DNA of 64,000 nucleotides from Scilla litardierei (GCA_030789695.1 CM061140.1:86676422-86740421), one strand, 5' to 3'. Counted from the first letter of the stretch, positions 45,292 to 57,772 are shown. Made by a program: numbers and translations. The notes: generated from the letters alone by a model not told the origin.

Positions 45292-46942
45292 TTTCACCTT
45301 GTTTGTTTTTGACTCCCCCTTGCATATCTCTGCATTTCACGATCACATTTTATTCGCTAGCACTGTCACGTCTAGCTTGGGGGACGTCCATTTTGGTGTG
45401 TTGTCATGTTTTGTTTGTTTTTTCTCATTTTTTTGTGTGTGCTTGTTTTTCCCCTTTTGAGTGTCGTGTCGTGTGGTTTTATTTTTATTTTCGCGCCGTT
45501 TGATTTTGATTCTGATTTTTCTTTATTTTCAGTTTCATCTCTGTGTTTTTCCTCGTTTTCATTTATTTTTGTGTCGGTGCGTATTCCCCCCCATCTTCAT
45601 TGCCCTCCCGTACTCACTCATATTGCATTGAGGGCAATGCAAACTTCAGCATTGGGGAGTCGCACTGTGTGCGTCATTTGAGACCTTCTTTTTCGTTTTT
45701 GTGTCGTTTTCATCGTGTTTTTTATTTTTTTTTCCTTTTTTCTCTTCTCTTCTTTTTAGCTCTTTCTCCTAGAGATGAACCCTATGATGAATCGCCACAA
45801 AATCACACACACCTAGCATGGCATCGATAATCACACTCACTGACCCTATGATTTCGAGTCCTTTTGCATTTCACGCATCGTGGGTCCACTTAGCTTTTTT
45901 GTGCGTCGTGCGTCGTGCCTAGGTATTTGATGTGCTTCTACTTGGTGATTTTACTTTATATACCTGTCCAGGAATGACCCCTAGATTATCATGCTTCGAT
46001 TTGAATATGCGGTACTTGCTTCCACTATATGCATGCTATATTTATATCGTATATTTCAATTCACATGCGTCGGGATTCCACAATTAAGGACTAGGATAAC
46101 CCATTTAGCCTATGCTCTATTTAGCGAGAATAGTTTCCTTTGCCCAAGTGTTTAGATTTCGACTTCTTTTTTGATTTACTTGGTGCAAATCCCCTCGTCG
46201 TGTACCGTTCTCCCACTTGGGAGAGTACACATGTGTATAGCCAAAAACCCGAAAATCCAAAAAAAAGAGAAAAGAGAAGAAAAACCCAAAAAGAAAAGAA
46301 AAGAAAAATTTTGTATAGCCAAAAAGCCAAAAAAATATACAAATACCCAAAAACAAAAAAATTCCCGTGTGAATATTTTCCTACTTGCCGAGAATAAAGG
46401 GAAGGCGAGAATTTACACCGAGTGTTCTACTCCACATCATCTCAACCCCCATCGTTTTCGCAAACACTTGGCTTAGGAACTTTTTAGCTAGTATCTAGGC
46501 TATAGTGGCGTGATTTCCTTAACCCTAGTTGTGGAGTCCCCGATGCATGATACGCTTCTATTCTTATACTCTTCTCATGCATGCTTGAACTAATATTCAC
46601 CGCAATTTCGAATTCGAATCGGTATTTGGGTCATTTCCTGGATTTGCGTATATGAGCTCATGGCACATTGTAGAAAAAAACACCATTTGCTAGCACACGA
46701 CCGCACTCACTCGCACTTCACCGCGTGGGCCCACGACACTTATTTGGACTCGTTTTCCTAGGTTGGGTGGTGTGATTTTACGTTTGCTTGCTTGGTGTGT
46801 CGTTTTTGATTTTGTTGGCTCTGGCGGACGATCTAGGATATAGAGTTTTCTTTTTCTCTCTTTCTCTCTATTTTTTTCCCTCCGAGCTCCTACTCTCACT
46901 CGTCTTCCTCGAGGACGAGGAAGAGTTCAGCTCGGGGGATTT
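45292..46942 (+). other. C 3' non-coding tail and polypurine tract
   Basis: 1.65 kb, T-rich at first (45400-45760), with an A-rich stretch at 46240-46370. 45565-45660 contains an imperfect inverted repeat around TTGCCCTC/GAGGGCAA. The tail ends CAGCTCGGGGGATTT (about 46928-46942), the polypurine tract abutting the LTR. Confidence 0.7.
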
Positions 46943-48524
46943 TGACGTGCGTTTATATTTCATATATTCACGCACGTTTTCTTTTGTGTTTCTCCGTGTT
47001 TTCCGCCGTCTTTTATTCGTTTTCTCGTATTTTCTCGTTTTCTTTCACTTTTCTTTGTTTCTCCATGTTTGCAGGAGATTGACCGCGTAGGGGACGTTTA
47101 ACGATGATATCTCAAGTCCCCGGAGCAACGGGAGGAGTCACGCGTGATCCAGGGGGTCAAACGTCAAAGAATACATCTTTCAGCCCCTCACCCGGTCGGT
47201 TGGTCTTCTCCAACCGATCGGGTGATGCACACGTGCACCACCCGGTCTCAGCCGGAGCTCAAGTGAAAGTCACCCGACCGGTTCACAGGCCGGTTCAGCG
47301 GGGGCCTGTTCTCTGTCTTTTCGAGCAAAATTCCAACCGATCGGGTGACTCTCACCCGATCGGTTCATCTGTAGCTGATGCTGAGGAGCTGAAGACACGG
47401 GCGCCCAACCGATCGCTTCACCCGATGGCGCCAAGATCCAACCGGTCACTCCAAGAACTCACCCGACCGGTTCATATGACCGGGTGAAAGCTCGCCGTTT
47501 TCTGTTATTATTTTGTAACGGATCAACCGATCGGTTGACTTGTCAACCAATCGGGTGATACGAGAGTCTATAAATAGAACCCCTAGGGTTCCAGAAACGG
47601 GGGGAGCTGCTAGTTTTTACTGTTTTCTCCTATTGTGACGGCTGTAATTACCGTTCTTTTGTAAGTTTTCGGATCTTTCTCAAATTTTAGTATTGTCTTA
47701 ACTACTCTATTACTTCCGCATTCCAATCGTCTGATTATGATTCCAACGGTTAATTTTCATTTAGATCGCTTTTTAATGAATTTTTGTGAGTAGTTCCCAA
47801 ATCTGGGATTTTGGTGGAAACCCCTTCGAGGGCTCTTCCCGATGCGTCCATATGGTTAGGAAATCGATAGGGATTAGGAATCTAACGGTTACGCGGGGTG
47901 TTTCATTGTCATCGGCGGGAAAAAGCCCGCCTTTGACCGTTGGGCCAAGGGGGAATAAACTTGGCGGTTGACTCCCTAGCCATAGCTCACGCCCTTAGCG
48001 TAGACGCCAAATCCTAGCACGCGGGAGCGGCAGGATGAGACGTTGGGAGTTATCGTTGCGAGCTTAGTTCTCCCGGAATCGATCATTATTAATGGACACG
48101 GGAGTGCCCACTGATCGAATACGGGAAGTCCGGTGTATCATCCTGGGCACCGACCGGAATATCGGGCCCATGGGATACCAGTACCACTTTCAAAGGCAAC
48201 GTCCCACCATTAGACCCTAATTCCGATCGCTATCCATACCCGTAGGCCGTATCGGCGAGTGTCGCTCGTCGGAGTGGAAACCAAAGTCACGGGTTTATTT
48301 TCTTATTGTTCATACCCTTCTATCCTTTCCGTGACAACCATTTACCGATTCGGGCTAGCTCGCCTACGGGGTGATTTTGGTCCTCCTTGACTCAAACACA
48401 TCCTAGCCTCCCTGTGTTCGACCCCCAAGCCACACTACAACACCATGCGCTTACGGTTACAAATTTCTAAACCCCCTTGCGGGTCCCCCGGCCATTTGCG
48501 GATAGCAAGCCGGGGTACACGTCA
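46943..48524 (+). repeat. 3' LTR of C
   Basis: 1582 bp, TGACGTGCG to GGTACACGTCA, colinear with the 5' LTR and followed by TSD CTGCA. Confidence 0.95.
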
Positions 48525-48529
48525 CTGCA

Positions 48530-50320
48530 CAGCCCCGTCCCCCAGTGTCTGACCGAGCAAATCCCTCGCACCGAGGCTGTACGACCGAGAGCCATTCGTC
48601 GCAACCCCGCACCCGTCGCACGACTTGCCACCGTGGGCCCCGCAAGTTCCCCAAAGGTATTGTGGGTTCCCCATTGGTCCCTAGGACTACTGTGGGCCCC
48701 ACCTAGGTGCTTGCTCTTCGAGGAATTGCCGCGTACGACGTTGCGACACGTCGTAGCCCGTCGTCACACGTACTAGCTTTGAAATCTGAAATCGTTGCTC
48801 CGGTTGATTGCTCTGAACTTTTCAGCGAGGAATCTAATTGGAATCTGGACTTGGAGCGCGATCTTTTATTCCAACCCCTGGCGTCGCTACCCGACGCCAG
48901 TGTAGCTTTCGCGTCGTGTTGAGGTAACGCTTTGCACCCCTAGGACCCCCAACCCAATGCATGCTAATCAAGACTAAAATCAGTATTTTCAAAGTATTTT
49001 AAATGTTTTAGCACTCACTAATCAAGATTAATAAAACGGATGTAGGTCGGTGGACTTGTGCACGTAGGAATCGTGACTTTGGACTCGTTGTACGGTGTTT
49101 CCCTGACGTGATACTTGCAGGCAAGTGAAACTTGCCAACTCTTGTGTAGGGCCATGTTTTTAGGCCACTTCCTTGTTTTAGCGTAAAAGAGACTAGTCAG
49201 TGAAATGATAGCTGGCTAGACGCCTACTTGATCTAGTTTGACAACGAAACTAGATCCGTCACCTAATTGATCTAGCTTGACAACGAAGCTAGATCCAACC
49301 CTTTAAACTTGTTGTTCATGCATACTAAACCGTCACGTTTACTTTCCTTACCTGTACTCTTTACTGCTTGCCATGTCATGTCACCCATGCATTGAATGTC
49401 GCATTCGTAGCACACGCTACAATACTTGTACTTGTACTCCCTTGTCTGGCTAGGTGCACCCCTAGGCCAACAAGATAAAACACTTCCTGGCTCGTGTTCC
49501 AGAAGCGAGCATTCCCATTCGGGGGTAAGGCCCTGGCTCGATACACGTGGAGGGGTAGGGATAAACGATCACTTGAGCTTAGGAGTTGGCCTGCGCAGCC
49601 ACTCTAGCCAAAAGGCGGAATCTCTGTGCACGAGGTGCTTACTTTACTTGTCTTGTACTTGTCTTGTGAATGAATCATGAAATATTTGTCACCATGCCAT
49701 GCTCGTACTTTACTTTACTTTACCTTACACATTGCACTCATTACTTTAAACTGCCATGTCATCGCACCATGCTAGAACTGCTAGGTTGCTTTACTTGTAC
49801 CTACTTTCAGTTTCCTTGCACAAGTCTCTTGTAGACTTGCTGACATGTGCCCCTTGCTCTTTTGGGTGTCACATGTTAGACCCTGAGCCAGAGACAGTTG
49901 TTGAGGACGAGGTGTTTGCTGACGCTGAGCCTGAGCCTATGTTCGTTGAGGAGTTGGTGGACACCGGAGACCAGTTTTAGAGACTGTTTGCGTTGTTTTT
50001 GCTTTAGGTTGTTGTTAGATGTCGGTGCTTGCACCATTAGTTTGTTTCTGTACCTTGTACTTTTGTTGGCCATGCTGGGGCCTCTTTTAGACTCTTTTAT
50101 TTTAGCCTGGTGGCTTTTCTGCGATGTTGAAATTTATTAATAGGGATATTCTGAGATGTTTCTTTTGTCTCTTTCATTACTATTATCTTGTTTCGTTTCG
50201 CGTTGCAAGGACCTGCAGTTTAAGTGATTGACGCTTATCGGACTTGCAGCTTTGTAGCTTCAAGTCTGAGCGGACCTTCTCATGCTTCGCCTCCACGTTT
50301 TTAGGAAGCGGGGCGTGTCA
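48530..50320 (+). repeat. Right LTR of B, 3' part
   Basis: Resumes after C at CAGCCCCGTCCCCCAGTG, colinear with 21385 onward of the left LTR, and ends GGGCGTGTCA followed by TSD TGACT. Positions 50255-50290 are the uninterrupted version of the A2 insertion site. The conserved stem-loop is at 48878-48900. Confidence 0.94.
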
Positions 50321-50325
50321 TGACT

Positions 50326-50519
50326 CCTCCCGTTGCTCCAGGGACTTACGATATCTTCGTTATGTGTCCCCTAAGTTGGCAAACTCCTGCAAACACACAA
50401 AAACATGGAAGAGTGAAAGAAAACAAGAAAACATGAGAAAAATGGATACGAGACGGCGGAAAATAACGGAAAAACACAAAGAAGACGTGCGTGGATATAT
50501 AAAATATACACACACGTCA
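50326..50519 (-). repeat. 5' LTR of Athila D, outer end
   Basis: Reverse complement of the first about 195 bp of the Athila LTR: on the minus strand it begins TGACGTGTGTGTATA at 50519 and contains GGAGCAACGGGAGGAGTCA at the break. It joins 20332 after removal of B. Right of 50519 is unrelated gypsy sequence, so this is the outer end of D. Confidence 0.9.
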
Positions 50520-51205
50520 GTTGTACATGTATTGTAGTGGATGAAGAGAAGATTAAAGCAATCCAAGAATAGCCAACCCCAACCACTGTTGGATAAGTCA
50601 GAAGTTTTCATGGACTTGCAAGCTTTTACAGTAGGTTTATGAAGCATTTTAGCACACTAGAGGCACCATTGGATGAACTGACCAAGAAGGATGTTCGATT
50701 CAAGTGGGGAGAAGCTTAAGAGAGAGCTTTCCAAACCTTCAAAGATAAGCTAACTCAAGCACCTTTACTGGCACTTCCTATTTTTTGGTAAGACTTTTGA
50801 AATTGAATGCGATGCTAGTGGGATTGGCATATGAGGTGTTCTCATGCAAGAAAGCATTCTTAATAATAGGAATTCCAAACTCATGCCTAGAGGAGTTGGA
50901 CATTTTCGAGTCCTTGAGAGGATAAATAATAATGCTTACAAACTTCAGCTACCTGGTGAATATGGAGTGAGTGATACTTTTACTGTTTCTGACCTCTCTC
51001 CTTATTTTGGTTTAGATGTTGAAGAGTCGTGGACGACATGTTTTCCAGAGGGGGAGGAAGATGTGAATCAGCCCATCCACTTACAAAATGAAGACCTAAT
51101 TCTAAGTGACGGCCAAATGACAAGAGGAAGGTCAGAAAGAATGCAAGATGCAATTGGAGCCAAAGTAGAAGCCTTGTTAGCCCAAGAAAGTTGTGCCCAT
51201 AATGA
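50520..51205 (+). pseudogene. pol: Ty3/gypsy pol relic G (RT end-RNase H start fused to integrase C-terminus)
   Basis: Translation of 50537-50870 gives the RT thumb/connection ([31 protein letters not shown]-type GEA) and the start of RNase H (FEIECDASGIGI) with four internal stops and a frameshift near 50792. At about 50845-50870 it jumps to the integrase C-terminal region (K-L-M-P-R-G, FRVLERINNNAYKLQLPGEY, TVSDLSPYF), so RNase H and the integrase core are deleted. The open frame 50844-51239 runs past 51206 into LTR H. This is the oldest layer in the nest, and D is inserted at its left edge. Confidence 0.85.
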
Positions 51206-53226
51206 TGTTGGATCTAACTCTAAGCCTAGAGGGGGGTGAATAGGGTAATAAAAATTCTCGAGATATTACATGCAATTATTCAGCATAGCTAGCAAGACTC
51301 AGAGTAAATAAAAAGCAATCACAGAGTGCACGAGAGATTTACCCTGGTTTGGTCGTCCTAACGACTTACTCTAACCCCAAAGCAATTACTAGCATTAATA
51401 TGTTACAAGAGTACAACCATAAAGAGCTACGAGCACCTACTCTACGCTCACCAGGTTTCGTACTGCACTCATCAAAGTGCTAAACACTATTAATCTAGTA
51501 AACGCTCTCTCTTGACTGGCACCTACTAGTCAAGACCCACTTGTCTAGCACCGACTAGACAAGCCCCCAAAAATGAATGTATAAGTAACCTACAAAGATC
51601 AACACACCAAACACGAATGTAAAAAATATATAGAGTTCTGAAAAGCTCAGTTTGTGTAGATGTCGTCGCCTTTGTCGTTTAGCACTGCTCAGATCTGATC
51701 TGACAATATGTAGTCTCAATCACAAGTCACACTCAGTCCCCTTGGATGATGCACTAATGTATGGGCTTGCAATGGACTTGTATGTGTCTCCACTTGGTCG
51801 GTAATCCCCTTAGTCAACAATGCTTGGTGTGCACTTGATGTTGCGGTCGGCATTGAGGATTTGCTCAGCAAGCAACGTGGCTTGTAAGATGGGTTGGCAA
51901 TGTTGATGGCACGTAAGCTAGCTTGGTTGGTAGTGATGATTTGCGGCTTTAGTCTCGATCGTCAATGCAAGGATGTGGGAGTATGTGCTACAGTTACGGT
52001 CGTCAACCAATGAGTGCGAAAGAAAGCTTCTTGAATGTCACCTGCAAATCACTAAGCATGATCAACTCTTCTTTAAAATACTTGAACAACAACCTTTGAT
52101 TCCCTTCAGCTTGAGATTTGCGGCTTGAATGTTAGCAGCAAGATGATGCAATCAAAGATTGCGGGTTCCCCTCCTCTCTGATTGGTATGAAGCTTACTAG
52201 ATCAAGCCTTTTGATTTGTAGTTGAGGATCAAAAATTACGGTTGACTAAATTTGGCTTGGAGATATTGTAGGAGAGAGGAAAGCTTGCGGCTTGTAGATC
52301 TTTTGGCATGAGATTCAAATATTGCGGATTAGAGATTCTCTTCTTAATTTAGCCTTCAACGTTAGTGCTTTTGTATTGCCTTGGGGAATTAATCAAACAC
52401 CATATCCCTTCAAGTCAATTGTTGTGGCTTGGAGTGATTGTGGCTAGCATCAAGTTACAGCAAGCACAACAAATGTAGTCAATTGTTGCAGCTGTCATCA
52501 AGCTCCATCTACACACCTTGGAGGGTTGAAGGAAATGTGATTATTTTGCTTTGTTCTTGCGGCAAAGGGAGATGGAACTTGCGGCAATATAGAGGAGTGC
52601 AAACTAGCAGCAAGGGGATGATTCAAACTTGCGGCAATTAGGAGTTATACTAGGGTTTTGGCCTTGTAAACTTGTGATATGTATATGATGGCTATGTTAT
52701 GATATGGCTGGCTCTCCACTCTTTGATTTTTGCTTTGGCCGCAATTAAGACCTCTCTTTGGAGAGGGGTTTATATAGGGATGGGAGGAGATCAATTAGGC
52801 TCAAATATAATCCCATAAAACTAGGAGATACGATGGAATTCTAACTTGAATAGGATTTGAAATAATCATATGAAAGATCTCTTCTAATCAAAATAGGATT
52901 TGGAGTTTGAATTTGATTGCAATATGATTTGAATTTGAATGATAATGGGATTTGGTTCAACCACTTTTGATATGACTGGGATCCCTCATTATCTCTCCAT
53001 CTTTGACCAAGTCCCTTTTGCAAATGAATTGCAACTTTCTCCATCTTTGGCCAAGTATTCATATGTGGTGTGATTTTCTCCATCACTTTGACTAGGTCAT
53101 CCTTTGAGTATTTACAAGCATGCCACTCCTGAAAACACTTAGCACACACATCAAATTGTTCACACACATTTATCATCAAATACGAAGTCATCGGTCGTTG
53201 TACCTAACTACACGTTGTATCCAACA
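51206..53226 (-). repeat. SIRE/Maximus-like copia LTR (H)
   Basis: Ends are TGTTGGAT...ATCCAACA. On the minus strand it starts just after a polypurine tract (AAAATTGGGAGA, right of 53226) and its 3' end holds the ATTCACCCCCCTCTAGGC block also seen at the end of LTR I. A minus-strand TATA box lies at 52770-52777. About ten CTTGCGGC/ATTGCGG motifs are spread over 51840-52640 in the transcribed part. The flanks do not form a TSD (AATGA versus ATCTC), which fits a 3' LTR still joined to internal DNA on the right. Confidence 0.75.
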
Positions 53227-53985
53227 ATCTCCCAATTTTGATGATGACAAATCAATATAAGATTGGAGTAATAACGATCCAACTAATATCATTGTGACAT
53301 GTGTGTGTGAAGTGTGATGATGGAGGAAAGTATGCAACAATATAACAATGATGTGCAAATGATGTTCAACATGTATATGCATGCTCCCCCTATATTCATG
53401 CTCCCCCTTGAACATATATTCATTAAGCACAATATTCACATTATTCATTAATCATTAAGATTTTTTATGTAAGCATTAAGCACACCAAATTACCTAAATC
53501 TTCCCAAAATATTCTCCCCCTTTTGTTATCATCAAAAGTGTACAACTGAATTAATGTCATATCACATGCAAAATGAGAGTATTATAATCTATAGGAAACA
53601 CTTGCATGTAGTCATTCGTAGAATAAAAAAGTCAAATCCAAATAAAATTATAACAAAGACTTCTACACCATCGTGTAAGTGTGATGATTAAACATTGAAG
53701 CACATAAGGAGAAATTTAAAGAAATTAAACCAAAACCAATCCACTTTTCCATGTAACATGATATCACCTAGGATTGATTTTCCTCATCTCATTAAACATG
53801 AGTGCAAGTTACCACACCCAAAAACATAGCCTTTGAGGACTCTTAGATGTGGGGTGGCATTGCTTGACGAGTATAACACCAACGCTAAAGTTTACACTTA
53901 AAGCTTATGTTGGATACTCATGGGTAGTGTCGTTGCCATGGATCGTATCTATTTTTCATACGGAGCTCTTTTCTTTTATTTTCAT
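53227..53985 (-). other. 3' internal non-coding DNA of H
   Basis: Minus-strand sequence rich in TTTGATGATGACAAA and GATAACAAAAGGGGGAG, the purine-rich signature next to the 3' LTR of SIRE-type elements. Polypyrimidine CTCCCCC blocks recur at about 53380, 53400 and 53513. No coding frame is seen. It ends where K begins. Confidence 0.6.
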
Positions 53986-53992
53986 CTATATA

Positions 53993-54240
53993 TATACTAG
54001 TCATAGCCCGTGCATGTAGGGACGGTTCATTTAAGATATCCCCCCCCCTCAAAATATTAGTTCCCCAAAAATTAAAGAACAATAATTGTTATTTAGTTCC
54101 CATAAAAATTTTCGTTCCATCAAAATTTACTTTCCCCTAAGAACTTAGTACCTCCAAAAAATTTAGTTCTCCACACAATTTAGTTTCCTACCGAGTCATT
54201 TAAAATATTCCCTCCCTCAAAATCTTGGATCAAACAATTT
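53993..54240 (-). repeat. Left inverted end of K
   Basis: Two degenerate units of the K terminal repeat in reverse: GGTTCATTTAAGATATCCC at about 54025 and GAGTCATTTAAAATATTCC at about 54195, separated by repeated (C)AAAAATTTAGTTCC blocks. It mirrors the tandem units at 58860-59715. Confidence 0.55.
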
Positions 54241-57200
54241 TCAACAAACCACAATAATTATAGTTATATCATTGGAACAACATACGTATATTTATAGATA
54301 GATCATTATAAAAAAATTATACGGTTAAATTTATTTCAAAAATATTTTTTTGGCCACTTCAGATCATAAATTACATAAATATAGCCCGACATTGAATGAT
54401 TGTATATGATGTAATATTCCTTTTACTGATATTATATGCAAAAAAAATTTGCTGTTGTTGTTATAGGTTCTAGGTGTTTGGAAGTTTCTAAGGCATGTAT
54501 CATCCATACTTTGATAGTTATCAAAAGCATGTTGTATCATCCACACTTTATTCTTCAAAATTATATATGCAAAAGATGATTGTATATAATGTTATATTGC
54601 TTTGCTATCTAAGTAGAATTAAACGTTATATTGCTTTGCGTTGTTATATTGCTTTGCAGGTTTAAACATTTGGCAACGTTACGTGATATACTGGAAGATA
54701 TACATGCTCACTGGCTCACTGATATATGGATCTTTTTTATCAAGTTAAATTTTTTTCACAGTGGAAAACTTCTCTATGTAGATATATAAAGGGAAGCAGT
54801 CATGAATGGTGACATAAATGAGCTTGAAAAGGTAATGCTGGAGACTTGGATTGTGTTGAAGAGCTTAGGGAACAATCAAGAAAGTTACAAATATTGATGT
54901 TAACGTATACAATTGGAGCATTTGTTTTTATTAATTGGTCTAAAAAAGACCAGGCTGACGGACTGATGTATGTATGTATTTGTTAATATCCTAGTGTTTG
55001 TAAATGCCATTGAGATAAAAATGACAGCATCAAACATTGGGGCTACTTGTTATGGTAATTTATAGACCTTGCCATGCTTTGAAAAAAATAAAGTATTTAA
55101 TCTTTCGTGTATCTCTATTGGTAATACATAAATGCATTCATTCCTTATTTTGTCATAGAGAACACTTTACCTGAAGTGTATATCTTTTCGGACATTTGAT
55201 AGTTGGATAAAATGTTTTTTGATTGGATAAACAATGTTATTGGAGTTTGTTCATGTCTTGACGTATCACTTGCATCCTGAAAGATGAGTGTTTGTTTATT
55301 TGCATCACATTTCTTCATACTCCAGTTGACTTAATGTGCAAAGAAGCCTTACAACTTATACAATAACGAGTTCAGGTTCTCGGGACTCCCCAAATTCCTT
55401 CTCCCTCTTTCCCTGAAAAGGAGAACAATGCATCAACTTAGTGCCAAATTGCCAATGCACATACAGCATATTGCCATTGATATATAGAGCTATGGAACAT
55501 AGTAAGTCTCTGTCCATCCTCAACAGCAGCAAGAGAAAAATTCAGCTGAATCCTATTGAAATTAACATATCCCACATCCTAATAGATCCTTAACCATCAT
55601 CATAATTCTAAAGCTTGGATACAGCCAACAATCATATCCTTATCCATGATGTTCTGTCATGGTTGCAATCTGCATAATTTTGCTTTATTGTACTATTGTG
55701 ACAGGGAAAGCCAACACCATTACAAATTCAAAAATAAAGATATCTATTTCCATTACAAGTTCAAAAAAATTACATATATCAATCCTTCAGCTATGATTTT
55801 TACACCAATTAATATAAACAAATTAGCAAGTGTTGCACAGCTTGCTTTTGCTCAAATTCTAATGTCCTGCACAACTGTAAGAGCGATTCGTATGAAAGGA
55901 ATACCAGAAATTTCTTGCCAATAACATTCTAAACCCTTTTTGCATAGTTCATGCGATAGAGTACACCCAAAGATCTCAAACATCTGCGGAGACAGTGGAA
56001 ATTTGGAAGGCACTGCTGGTGCTGAAGCTTGGTGCGCAAGTTGTTGTCCAGCTATTAGAGTATAGTCTGGTTGGAAAACCAATTCTCTAACTCTTTTGGC
56101 GAACGAACTTTCATGATCTAATGTTGTCACTATAGAGTTCTTCGAGAGCCAACAGTATCGACTCTTCCTCTGACTATGGATCTGTACCATGCACCGAAGT
56201 TTATTTCAGTAGAATACAGCAAACTAAGCAAAGCTGCTTCCTTGCAACCGTAAAAAATTGAAAACACAAAAAAGCTTTCACGTGACACTTTTATAAAACC
56301 CATTTTGTTAAGCTACATATATTTCCAAAAATACATCCAACAAAAATACAGTCAGTGAATAAACACACAATCCAATTAGTGCTCCTTGCCAAAAAATAAC
56401 CATTCACAGCTCATAGCTAAATCATTTAATGAATCAAGATCTAAATGAATTCGTAACAAATTCCCCCATTTACACAAAAACCCATAAATAATACCTTACA
56501 CAAAGCTCTCCAAATCGCACATACAGGCTTATGTTACATTTCCATTCGATTACGATTATTTACCCGCACAATCACAAATCCAATTTCATGAGCAGATCCA
56601 ACATAGTGTATCTGCTTAAATACATATGTTCCAATAAACAGAGACGACGATATATCATGTCCTAGAATGATGAACATCAATAGAACAGAATATATGGAAA
56701 GAATTTAATGCAATGAACTTGATGCGTTATTTTTAAATAAGTCAAGAAAAAAGTACGCTTGCATGTATCATCAACATTGAAAGATGGCACTAACAAAGGC
56801 AATGACCTTTTTGGGGTTGTGGGAAGATGGCACTAACAGATGCAATGCAAAGCCTTTGGCTTTGTAGTCCTTTGTTTTATGATCTCTCTTATTCAATACT
56901 TATTTAGTAACTATAAATTCAACTTGCACAAATTAAATTACATCAACGTGCTACATGATCCTGTTAATTTGATCCTGCCAATGTTTTGCAAGTTGCACCA
57001 AATTATTGCTAAGTTTAAAATGAGCCAATCTATCATAATTGCAGGACTGCAATGATAGGCAATATATGTAACCAAAAATGATTAATCAGTTGATGACCAG
57101 AAGGGGATCAATAACAGGGCATAAGCCAGGTCAACCAATATAGTGGAAAGGATACACTCGACATATTCAAGGTTTAAAAAAGGAATATCATACCTGTAGT

Positions 57201-57286
57201 AAATACCTAAAGTGATGTATCAAATGTTTCTAATCGTATGCAGCAACATCAAAAAAGCATAATAATTCTTGTTATAGCACTCATAC
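54241..57286. other. K left interior, mostly unassigned
   Basis: AT-rich DNA without a clear gene. The minus-strand frame 55852-56190 (112 residues, including VRELVFQPDYTLIAGQQLAH) has protein-like composition and could be a captured exon, but I do not recognise it. 54640-54900 also has short stretches of plausible coding composition. Nothing else is identifiable. Confidence 0.4.
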
Positions 57287-57458
57287 CTTTATCTTGGAAA
57301 TCTTTATCTGGTTTGACGAAACCTGCAACCAGAGCTCTAGGTAATGCAACTAGCCATTCATATATGTTAACATTTGAAGGGATAGCTCTTACAACATTGT
57401 TCAAATGAGTCTCTTTGCAATATATAGCAGCAACAGATCCATTTTGTCCATCAAAAAT
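57287..57458 (-). pseudogene. Captured exon of a plant PP2C phosphatase gene
   Basis: A 172-bp minus-strand segment bounded by an AG acceptor (TTTATGCAG before 57458) and a GT donor (AAAG|GTATGAG after 57287). It encodes IFDGQNGSVAAIY...LNNVVRAIPSN...EWLVALPRALVAGFV followed by DKDFQ, matching the start of the catalytic domain of a plant PP2C subgroup (FDGHNGSAAAIY, then WVAALPRALVAGFVKTDKDFQ). The conserved histidine of the DGHNG motif is Gln here. No neighbouring PP2C exon is found, so this is a fragment. Intron borders indicate capture as DNA, not as a processed transcript. Confidence 0.8.
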
Positions 57459-57772
57459 CTGCATAAACCAATGACAATGGCATATTAACATACATCAAAA
57501 GGAACTAACATAACATCATGTTTATACGGTAATCAGTAAAGATGCCATTAGAAATCCTCTTTTAACCATCCTTGAGCAAAAATAGGCTGCAATTAATGCA
57601 TTCACTTGACCAATTGTTAAAATTCATTGTTCTAAACCTTTGCATTTCTAAACTTGACACAACAAAGACCACGGTGGCACAGGTATTAATCACATTCTTA
57701 GCAATATTAATTTTGTTCTAAACATGTTGAATTTCTGCTGCTATTGACATCATGGTTTATTCGATATTGAAG

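Larger units (their letters stand above)
36945..48524 (+). mobile_element. Athila-type Ty3/gypsy element C (RT-integrase-env, no gag-protease)
   Basis: 11,580 bp with LTRs of 1581 and 1582 bp and TSD CTGCA (36940-36944 and 48525-48529). The empty site is intact in the left B LTR at 21380-21384. Order: 5' LTR, tRNA-Asp primer site, short leader, pol with a new N-terminus, post-pol block, internal array and TATA box, env-like gene, long non-coding tail, polypurine tract, 3' LTR. Gag and protease are missing. Confidence 0.96.
20333..50320 (+). mobile_element. Element B: non-autonomous LTR retrotransposon, both LTRs split by later insertions
   Basis: Starts TGTAACGACCAC and ends GGGCGTGTCA, with TSD TGACT on both sides. 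Left LTR is 20333-23128 plus 32268-32315 (2844 bp), right LTR is 35893-36944 plus 48530-50320 (2843 bp). The internal region is only 32316-35892, with one small zinc-knuckle ORF and no polymerase. A2 sits in the left LTR and C in the right LTR. B itself is inserted in the 5' LTR of D. Without the insertions B would be about 9.3 kb, most of it LTR. Confidence 0.95.

Noticed and set aside
51206..53226. Solo LTR interpretation of H
   Set aside because: No TSD (AATGA versus ATCTC), and a polypurine tract plus SIRE-type internal sequence adjoins its right side.
54364..56190. Further captured host genes in K
   Set aside because: Short frames with protein-like composition but no family I can name; kept only as a note in the interior entry.
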